From CAYTKU01 sp964550845 (GTDB lineage: Bacteria; Patescibacteriota; Patescibacteriia; Magasanikbacterales; UBA922), in the NCBI GenBank assembly GCA_964550845.1, contig CAZKAD010000002.1, positions 16,501 to 80,500 of the forward strand: a stretch of DNA of 64,000 nucleotides, read 5' to 3'. The translations under genes were made by a program, and so were the position numbers. Of this stretch, positions 58,341-64,000 are shown one piece after another. The notes below the pieces were generated by a model, which ran no database searches, was not told where the DNA came from, and was given only the letters and a program-made list of their open reading frames with translations. Positions within the stretch are counted from its first letter, which is position 1. Every line of letters starts with the position of its first letter.

Positions 58341-59102
58341 TTACAATCGGAACAATTTCAATGTAAAGTTAAGATCACGATCCTTGCGAACTCGGTTAAT
58401 ATCAAGTTCACTCAAGGGGCCCAATTCAGCTTTCAAGTTCTGGGCAGTTGCAATAATCTCTCGAACCATCATTTGAATGAAAATATCAACAAGGTCAACT
58501 TGTCTATTCTCAGCACATTCTGCTGGCCCTTCAGCAACTGAACACATTGAACTCAATTTCCGAAGTTGATGGCTTTCGAAGTTCTTAACCAGGGCAGTTT
58601 TAACTCCACCTGCAACAGTGCTCTTCAACAGACGAGCCACATCTATAATTTCAACAATTTCTCTCTTTTCGATCAACTTGGAAATCAGATGAGTCAAATC
58701 ACGAATAAAGACAATCAAGATCAACTTGGCATCAGCAGTCAATTCGGCGTTCAAGTCGCGTGCCATCTTATCAACAATCGCAGCAGCGGCTTCGGGTTCA
58801 ACTGAAGATTCTCCAGGAGGAATGACGGTTGAAATCTTGGCAAACAAATTTGGTCGACGTTCTTGATTGAAAGGACTTTGAATGCCTTTTACCTCTTTAC
58901 TCAGTTTCTTTGGCTGTTTGCGAGCAGACTTACGTGAAGACGACTTTCTTCGAGAAGAAGACTTTCTTCGTCTTGAAGGAGACTTCGACTTTCTTCGTCG
59001 AGAAGAGGACTTTCTTCGTCTTGAAGGGGACTTCGATTTTCTTCGTCGAGAAGGAGATTTTGACTTTCGTCGCGGAGATCTTGATTTGCGAGACTTGGGC
59101 AT
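58341..59102 (-). CDS. Probable H2B-H2A histone doublet with SR-rich tail
   Basis: 253 aa. Residues 1-65 are a Ser/Arg/Lys tail made of SPSRRRKSKSP-like repeats. Residues about 84-180 resemble H2B: LFAKISTVIPPGESSVEPEA, then VDKMARDLNAELTADA (alpha2) and VARLLKSTVAGGVKTALVKN (alphaC, as in H2B EGTKAVTKY). Residues about 198-253 resemble H2A: VDIFIQMMVREIIATAQNLK (alpha2) and VRKDRDLNFTLKLF (as in H2A RNDEELNKLLGKV), with the first H2A helix reduced. Order H2B then H2A is that of marseillevirus doublets. It likely compacts genome DNA. The assignment is by eye and needs structure prediction. Confidence 0.7.
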   Translation of the reverse strand: MPKSRKSRSPRRKSKSPSRRRKSKSPSRRRKSSSRRRKSKSPSRRRKSSSRRKSSSRKSARKQPKKLSKEVKGIQSPFNQERRPNLFAKISTVIPPGESSVEPEAAAAIVDKMARDLNAELTADAKLILIVFIRDLTHLISKLIEKREIVEIIDVARLLKSTVAGGVKTALVKNFESHQLRKLSSMCSVAEGPAECAENRQVDLVDIFIQMMVREIIATAQNLKAELGPLSELDINRVRKDRDLNFTLKLFRL

Positions 59103-59144
59103 TGTTTTTTAGTTTGTAATTTTTTATTTTAATTTTTAAACAGA

Positions 59145-59375
59145 ATGTCTGTTCCACGAGAAGGAATTCACAAATGGAGGACTCCCGGTGATCTTGCAGC
59201 GGTTGATCTGATTGGAACTCTAATATTTGCCTGGATTATAGCCAAACCAGTCGGATTAACTGTGATTGAGGCTTTTATCTTGCTGATTTTAATCGGAATT
59301 ATTGTACATCTTCTGCTTGGGATTGAAACGAGTTTGATTGAAAAACTCAGAAAAATTGATTATTTTAAGAAGTAA
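59145..59375 (+). CDS. Small two-helix membrane protein
   Basis: 76 aa. Two hydrophobic helices at about residues 15-35 (LAAVDLIGTLIFAWIIAKPV) and 40-62 (VIEAFILLILIGIIVHLLLG), with short charged ends. No motif of known transporters. It is divergent from the histone gene over only 42 bp, so the two may share a bidirectional promoter. Such small proteins are frequent in viral inner membranes. Confidence 0.78.
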   Translation: MSVPREGIHKWRTPGDLAAVDLIGTLIFAWIIAKPVGLTVIEAFILLILIGIIVHLLLGIETSLIEKLRKIDYFKK

Positions 59376-59421
59376 ATCATGAAGATTACTCACCCTTCCC
59401 TAAGAAACAAAAAAGTGAGAA

Positions 59422-59838
59422 ATGTCCTCGATTGAAACATCCGCACCTTCTACATCATCAGTTCCGAGCAAGGCTCCAAAAAGCACTGAACCGAAGAAGC
59501 ACCAATATGTTGTCTACAATAGAGACACATATGCCGAAGCCAAATATGTTCATGCAATTGTAATTGCATCTTCAGAAGAGAAAGCATTCAATTATCTTCT
59601 CGAGAATTGGAAGGAATATCTTGAACGACCAGATCTCGAGGACCTCTTTGGTGATTTGATTGTCGAAAAGCCTGACGAATGGACGCCACAGTCAAAAAGT
59701 TTGATTGAAGACGCTTTTTCTGACAAAGTTTTGTCGGATCAGGATCGAACCATTTTTCAAAAGCTGATCCGGATCCACATTTCAAGTTGGTACGATGTTG
59801 AACGTAGTCCAAAACCAATTAAGATAGTGACTGTTTAA
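59422..59838 (+). CDS. Hypothetical protein
   Basis: 138 aa. A Ser/Thr/Pro-rich start (SSIETSAPSTSSVPSKAP) resembles the upstream frame before the gene at 10006 (PETSAPETSA), followed by a beta-strand and helix region (YVHAIVIASSEEKAFNYLLE) with the beta-plus-helix plan seen in other small genes. No known domain. It is followed by 164 bp without a gene that holds a degenerate repeat and a CGAG hairpin. Confidence 0.7.
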   Translation: MSSIETSAPSTSSVPSKAPKSTEPKKHQYVVYNRDTYAEAKYVHAIVIASSEEKAFNYLLENWKEYLERPDLEDLFGDLIVEKPDEWTPQSKSLIEDAFSDKVLSDQDRTIFQKLIRIHISSWYDVERSPKPIKIVTV

Positions 59839-59981
59839 TCAATTCAAAAAGGATGCAGTGTGATGATGTTTCAATTCCCTTTGGGGAATCGAAAATAACA
59901 AAGTTGTCTTAGATCAACAATGCCGAAATGTTTGAATTTGAATTGTAATTAAACGTCCTTTGGACATTAAAAATTATTTTC

Positions 59982-59997
59982 TCTCCTCGAGAGGAGA
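59982..59997. terminator. Gene-junction hairpin, CGAG loop
   Basis: TCTCCT-CGAG-AGGAGA before the stop of the minus gene at 60003, in the convergent spacer. Confidence 0.55.
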
Positions 59998-60002
59998 CAA
60001 AA

Positions 60003-60524
60003 TTAATAAAATGTGACTGAAGAAGTCCCTTCGATTAGTTCCTGAGTATCACCAATGGCTGAATCAACGCGAATGATTAACAGAAAATGCCCCTCCACAC
60101 AATCAAATGCCCAATAATATTCAGCTTGAGAAAATTTCCGATGTTTCATCCAATCGAGAATAATTGTCTTCAATCGAATATTAACTTCAATGGGAAGAGA
60201 TTTCGGTTTAGTTAAGGTTTCATTCGGTAGCTTTGTATACGGTTCGACAAAATCTTCAGCTTCAAATTTGACTGTGTACATAAGTGGAAATTTGATGTGA
60301 CAATCGCAACTCCTTGAAATTCTTTCAATATGCGCGGCATCTTGACTTTTCAATTGTTCAATCAAAATTGCTGAACTAAAAATAATCTCTGTTTCCGCGA
60401 CTATTTCTGCCCTCTCTTTTAACTCTTCAGATGTTTCAGCTGCTACTCTTGCCATACAATCCTCTTTCAGTTCGACAAACGAAAGCTTTCCTCCAATTGA
60501 CCAATCAATCTTTTCTTCTGCCAT
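60003..60524 (-). CDS. Hypothetical protein
   Basis: 173 aa from the ATG at 60524 (MAEEKIDWSIGG); the upstream frame starts at GTG and runs into the next gene. It is alpha/beta, with a helical region (ETSEELKERAEIVAETEIIF) and a beta-rich C-terminus (VEGHFLLIIRVDSAIGDTQ). No known domain. 74 bp separates it from the thiol oxidase gene on the same strand. Confidence 0.68.
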   Translation of the reverse strand: MAEEKIDWSIGGKLSFVELKEDCMARVAAETSEELKERAEIVAETEIIFSSAILIEQLKSQDAAHIERISRSCDCHIKFPLMYTVKFEAEDFVEPYTKLPNETLTKPKSLPIEVNIRLKTIILDWMKHRKFSQAEYYWAFDCVEGHFLLIIRVDSAIGDTQELIEGTSSVTFY

Positions 60525-60598
60525 AATTACCTTCGTTAAAATGCTTCTCCCTTTTGTAGATTGACAAAAAATTTTAATTCTTTCCCAAGTTCGAAAAA

Positions 60599-61183
60599 TC
60601 ACATATAACTTTCGGTTGCTTCCTTCCACGGCTTTGAAGGTTTACCCAATTGCCCATTCACTCTTTCATGAAGAAGGTAACTCCAGTGAAAGAGATTAAT
60701 TCTCGAGCTCAAGAATTGATCAATCGGGTGATCGGCTAAATTCTCTCGAAGATGATTTCGACACTTTTCACAAGGTAGACAAAATTGAAGACAGCTAATA
60801 AATGCTTTGTAGGCGAGCGCATAGTCTTTCGATCCATTGTGATTGGCAGCAAACCAATGGATCATCTTCCAAGTTGGATGTGACCACATGGTAATATTCA
60901 TACTCGAATTTGCATATTTTTTCAATTGTTCTTCATAACTTATCATCACAGTTTGATGGATATATTTATTAACAGTCTGATGAAGATCAAAAACCCATTT
61001 GAATGCCTGTTGAGAGTACGGACGAGATTCATATGCTTCAGTAAAGTACTTTTTCTCTTGACCGGGCATCATCTTAATTGAAGATTCAAATAGGCATTGA
61101 AACGCCTCCACCATATCAATACGATAATATGATGCCATTGAGTACATCATCTGAAAGAAGTCGACAATCGGGAAGATCGGCAT
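60599..61183 (-). CDS. Erv1/Alr-like FAD sulfhydryl oxidase
   Basis: 194 aa. The C-terminal half has the Erv1 fold: WSHPTWKMIHWFAANHNGS, then the CxxC site CLQFCLPCEKCRNHL (Cys135-Cys138) that passes electrons to FAD, and the flavin-binding helix HWSYLLHERVNGQLGKPSKP. Viral Erv1 homologues (vaccinia E10, ASFV pB119L) make disulfides in virion membrane proteins in the cytoplasm. The N-terminal 90 residues are an extension not usual in short viral members. It works with the CGHC thioredoxin-like protein at 14.1 kb in a likely relay (inference). Confidence 0.93.
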   Translation of the reverse strand: MPIFPIVDFFQMMYSMASYYRIDMVEAFQCLFESSIKMMPGQEKKYFTEAYESRPYSQQAFKWVFDLHQTVNKYIHQTVMISYEEQLKKYANSSMNITMWSHPTWKMIHWFAANHNGSKDYALAYKAFISCLQFCLPCEKCRNHLRENLADHPIDQFLSSRINLFHWSYLLHERVNGQLGKPSKPWKEATESYM

Positions 61184-61220
61184 TTCTTTTTGTAGAGAAA
61201 TTTTTATTTTTAGATCTCAG

Positions 61221-61838
61221 TTAATCTTTCTTGTTGTACAACAGCTCGATCGGATCAATTACTCCCTTCACAGTTCCCTTGACAAATTCATATCCATCAA
61301 CTTCTCGAATGTTCAGATTAAGCTCTTTTTTCTCCATAATCTGAAGATGAAGATGTGGAAACCATCCTCCATTTTTATCCGATGAAGCTATTTCTCCGAG
61401 TATTTCTCCAGTTTTAATTTGCTGATTAATCGATAAAGTAGTGTTCATCAAATGACCATAAAGATAGCAATACTTCTCATCTTCAATGATGATCTTTGTG
61501 CCCCATCCATTGAACGGAGTTGTATCAACGAGAATGTCAAGAACATCTCCACCCGAAATAGAGGCGACTTTGTCACCTGGAGATAGGTTATTAAAATCAA
61601 CTCCAAGATGAATCATTTGATTATCTCCTTCAAATCCTTCCCAAAGCAGACTTCTATCTTCTCGAAAACCTCCAAATGTATAATAAGATCCATTGTTTGA
61701 GACTTTCGACAGGAGTTGATTTTGTCCGTCAATAGTTTTCATGTCAAATTTTGTCTCTCGAAATTCTTGATCAAGATTAACTTGTTTCCATTGCTTCGAA
61801 TGATCGATGGAAGGGAAAAGTTTCTGGATTCGAAACAT
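61221..61838 (-). CDS. M23-family (LytM-like) metallopeptidase
   Basis: 205 aa from the ATG at 61838; the longer frame upstream only reads the tandem repeat. Zinc motif set: IHLGVDFNNLSPG (His77 and Asp81), YCYLYGHLMNTT (His129) and FPHLHLQI (His162/164). GDKVASISGGDVLDI and KTGEILGEIASS are the usual beta-barrel strands. M23 enzymes cut peptidoglycan cross-bridges, mostly in bacteria and phages. In a virus of a bacteria-eating host it might attack bacterial wall or be a reused fold. No signal peptide is visible. Confidence 0.87.
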   Translation of the reverse strand: MFRIQKLFPSIDHSKQWKQVNLDQEFRETKFDMKTIDGQNQLLSKVSNNGSYYTFGGFREDRSLLWEGFEGDNQMIHLGVDFNNLSPGDKVASISGGDVLDILVDTTPFNGWGTKIIIEDEKYCYLYGHLMNTTLSINQQIKTGEILGEIASSDKNGGWFPHLHLQIMEKKELNLNIREVDGYEFVKGTVKGVIDPIELLYNKKD

Positions 61839-62140
61839 CGTTCGTTTTTTGTGTAGACAAAATGATGGATCATTCAATTTTAATGAAGTAATTGAATTGA
61901 ATTGAATGAAATAATTGAATTGAATGAAGTAATTGAATTGAATGAAGTAATTGAAATTGAATGAAATAATTGAATTGAATGAAGTAATTGAATTGAATGA
62001 AGTAATTGAATTGAATGAAGTAATTGAATTCGACTTCTTCGAATTCAAAAGCTTATAATTTTCAAATTGAAATTGGAAAAGTTTCCATCTCGAATTCAAT
62101 GAAGTAATTTAATGAATTGAATTCGAGAAATCAAAAAAGT
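61839..62140. repeat. Tandem AATTGAATGAAGT-type repeat region
   Basis: A 302-bp gene-free region. From about 61880 to 62110 it is made of near-tandem 17-20-bp units of the form TGAATTGAATGAAGTAAT, with small length differences. No reading frame of interest; frames through it give repeated SITSFN. Likely a slippage-prone spacer between the peptidase and the nuclease gene. Confidence 0.88.
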
Positions 62141-63856
62141 TCAAATCCCATTCATATCTCGAAGTAGACCGAGAATCTTCCACAAAGCTTCACAATCGAG
62201 TTGATTATACTTGACAATTTCTCTCATTTCTGGAGTTGGTTGATAACGTTGGTATTGTGTGTAGTGATTAACCGCGTGGACAGCTGCAGTGAGACCATCT
62301 TTCACTTCACCTTGATATGAAAGTCCGATTGTTGTTGATAAAGCTTTCACAATTGATTTGAGTGAAAAATTAAACGCTCCTTTCACTGCAATTGGTTCTT
62401 GTTTGAATACAAACAAAAGATCAGTCCATCGGTCTCGAATATGAAATTGAGGATCATTGTACTTTCGATGGCGAATACAAAAGTTTTCCCAAATATGGAA
62501 TTCGGCATCGGCCCAGTGATATAATTCACTATCATCTCCAATTAATTGGAGAAATTCCCGAGCCATTTTCATTTCACTTTCATCAGAGAGACTTTCAAGA
62601 ACGAAAGTTTCACATCTCCAATGTTCTTCAAGATCGAGATCGTATTCGATCCATCCGGCGCTAATCATAAAAATTCTTTCTTCACCAAGAAATTCTGGAA
62701 TAGTCTCAAAATCGACAAAGAATTCTTTTTGATTGACTCGTTGGATGGCTTTAATCATCTTCGTCATTTTTAGAGGTAAAATTAAATCATTGCCACGATT
62801 CACCTCAAGAATTGCATCTAATACTTTGGCTCGATCTCCCTTGAATCCGACTGTTTGTGAAGTAAAGTTTTCATCTTTCCAACTTTTAATTCCTTGTTGA
62901 AAAGCTTTTTGTCTTTCTTTCAGTCCACAGTACCAGAGAGAAGTAATTTCGCCAAGTGCTTCGGCAAATCCAGCTTTGAATGAGTTTTCTCCATGAGCCT
63001 TCATATTTGGATACAATTCCGGATGTTCTTCGAGATCTTCAAGCCAATCTTGTCCGTTTTTTCGACATTCTCGAACCCATTCGACTCCATTTTCAACTGC
63101 AGTTGGGACATGTTTATCACGATCGGTGAAATCAACTCGACCCATCTTTTCAAACGATTCGTAATAGTATGTTTCTCCTTTCGTGGTTTGTTTTGCGGCT
63201 CGACCAAGCAAACAAGCAAACGGAACCACCGGAAGACCAATGTTCTCGGATATTTCTCGTATAATTGAATGATAGATATAAAGTTGTCCCTTATAAGCGG
63301 GCAGATGTCCGCTGTTTACCATATGAATTCCATCTGCTGACAATGGAAGGGTCATAAATTTGACGTCGATAATCAAATATCCATGCTTATATTGCTCGAT
63401 TTCTTCGGGAGTCAAACAATCTGGGACAATTTGGTTTACATCTTCAACTCGAATTAACAAATCAGGAACTCCGTAAAACTTTAAGGTTGAGGAATAAACA
63501 CTTGGAGAAAAGAGAACTACTTTTTGTTCAATCATTGCTCGACGAACATCATCAATCATTTCTCGGTGATATTGATTTGGGAATGAAGCAACCGGTTGAT
63601 TGCGGATCTTACTCTCGAGTAGAGAGAAAATTGTCTTTTCAAATTCTTTGCCCGAATTCATTAAAGTTTCGAGAAAAAGTCCGCGTTCACCAATTTGTTC
63701 TGGTGAATGAATCTTAATCCATTCTTGAAGATGGTCATTGAGAAGAATGTTATACAGTGCTGTCCCAGAAATCCATTCACTCTTTGTTTTGGGTTTCTTA
63801 ACCGGTTCTTCTCCGACAACTTTTTGTTCAAGGTCTGATGATTGACGACGCTTCAT
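62141..63856 (-). CDS. Fused nuclease: PD-(D/E)XK plus RNase H-like exonuclease
   Basis: 571 aa. N-terminal part: KFYGVPDLLIRVEDV, then GYLIIDVKFMTLPLSAD and YKGQLYIYHSI, i.e. the PD...DxK and Q motifs of RecB/Cas4-like PD-(D/E)XK nucleases. C-terminal part from about residue 390: EFFVDFETIPEF (DxE exonuclease motif), DSELYHWADAEFHIWENF and YNQLDCEALWKIL (final Asp pattern), the RNase_H_2 domain. This joined layout is that of TM0106-type RecB-like nucleases. All key acidic residues appear intact. Probable role in DNA end processing or degradation of host DNA (inference). Confidence 0.85.
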   Translation of the reverse strand: MKRRQSSDLEQKVVGEEPVKKPKTKSEWISGTALYNILLNDHLQEWIKIHSPEQIGERGLFLETLMNSGKEFEKTIFSLLESKIRNQPVASFPNQYHREMIDDVRRAMIEQKVVLFSPSVYSSTLKFYGVPDLLIRVEDVNQIVPDCLTPEEIEQYKHGYLIIDVKFMTLPLSADGIHMVNSGHLPAYKGQLYIYHSIIREISENIGLPVVPFACLLGRAAKQTTKGETYYYESFEKMGRVDFTDRDKHVPTAVENGVEWVRECRKNGQDWLEDLEEHPELYPNMKAHGENSFKAGFAEALGEITSLWYCGLKERQKAFQQGIKSWKDENFTSQTVGFKGDRAKVLDAILEVNRGNDLILPLKMTKMIKAIQRVNQKEFFVDFETIPEFLGEERIFMISAGWIEYDLDLEEHWRCETFVLESLSDESEMKMAREFLQLIGDDSELYHWADAEFHIWENFCIRHRKYNDPQFHIRDRWTDLLFVFKQEPIAVKGAFNFSLKSIVKALSTTIGLSYQGEVKDGLTAAVHAVNHYTQYQRYQPTPEMREIVKYNQLDCEALWKILGLLRDMNGI

Positions 63857-63920
63857 CTTTATTCTTCAAGAAGATGTTTAACCCAAGAAAATATAATTTC
63901 AATCTGGAACTCTTTCCGCT

Positions 63921-64000
63921 CAGTTAAACGTTCTTCAAAGAACTGGTTAAACGTTCTTCAAAGAACTGGTTAAACGTTCTTCAAAGAACTGGTTAAACGT
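63921..64000. repeat. Hairpin-linker repeat array at window end
   Basis: At least three and a half units of GTTCTTC-AAA-GAAC-type hairpin joined by TGGTTAAAC, cut by the window edge. Stem class close to the array at 24025. Confidence 0.9.

Noticed and set aside
59839..60002. Possible small gene in the spacer
   Set aside because: Only a 19-codon ATG frame exists; the space holds a degenerate repeat and a hairpin instead.
61839..62099. Repeat-rich extension of the M23 peptidase
   Set aside because: It translates the spacer repeat as SITSFN units; the ATG at 61838 gives a normal peptidase length.
1..64000. tRNA or rRNA genes
   Set aside because: No cloverleaf with TTC-loop and acceptor pairing or rRNA-like segment was noticed by eye; a tRNA scan would be decisive.

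Overview
The window reads as a stretch of a large DNA virus of eukaryotes (Nucleocytoviricota). It is AT-rich (about one third G+C by eye), has about 65 close-packed genes on both strands with mostly short spacers, no recognisable introns and no tRNA that I can see. Viral hallmark genes are a D5-like primase-helicase, a D6/D11-like SNF2 helicase, RNA polymerase subunits (RPB2, a separate C-terminal RPB1 piece, RPB5, RPB10), a poxvirus A22-like Holliday junction resolvase and an Erv1-like thiol oxidase. A probable H2B-H2A histone doublet and the general gene set point to the Pimascovirales side (marseillevirus- or pithovirus-like). That placement is inference: no database was searched, and no double-jelly-roll capsid gene was seen here.

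Layout. 1-1.3 kb: two members of a paralogous family (family A). 1.3-10 kb: Pif1 helicase, small unknown genes, a possible primase-like protein, a probable virion protein and the D5 replicase. 10-16 kb: RPB2, a thioredoxin-like protein and the RPB1 C-terminal piece. 16-22 kb: methyltransferase, PQ-loop membrane protein, resolvase, Vps62-like protein. 22-30 kb: three more family A genes, three small related genes (family B), a beta-solenoid fibre-like protein, an F-box protein and a degenerate receiver-domain protein. 30-45 kb: RING proteins, lipid-anchored nuclease, family C paralogues, a serine recombinase, amine oxidase, uracil-DNA glycosylase, protein kinase, RPB10. 45-56 kb: an RNA-ligase-like protein, family D paralogues, RPB5 and the SNF2 helicase. 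56-64 kb: Fpg/Nei glycosylase, histone doublet, thiol oxidase, M23 peptidase and a fused nuclease.

Two kinds of non-coding structure run through the window. (1) At many gene junctions sits a near-perfect hairpin: a pyrimidine-rich 5' arm, a 4-base loop (often TTCG, CGAA, CTCG or CGAG) and a purine-rich 3' arm. Stem sequences differ from site to site but pairing is kept, as expected of transcript 3'-end signals. (2) Small hairpins joined by a constant GTTTAACCA / TGGTTAAAC linker occur singly or in tandem arrays, and again the stems change while pairing is kept. A third recurrent element, AAAATTGATTTTT (variants AAAATGATTTTT, AAAACTGATTTT), lies about 25-50 bases before many start codons and appears back-to-back between divergent genes, so it is a good promoter candidate. 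It also helped choose start codons.

Together the genes describe a virus that carries much of its own replication, base-excision repair, recombination and transcription machinery, and that probably packages DNA with histone-like protein. It also encodes host-interaction proteins (F-box, RING, kinase, lipid-anchored proteins, paralogous families). Start codons were moved to the first well-placed ATG wherever the longest reading frame began at TTG, CTG or GTG.
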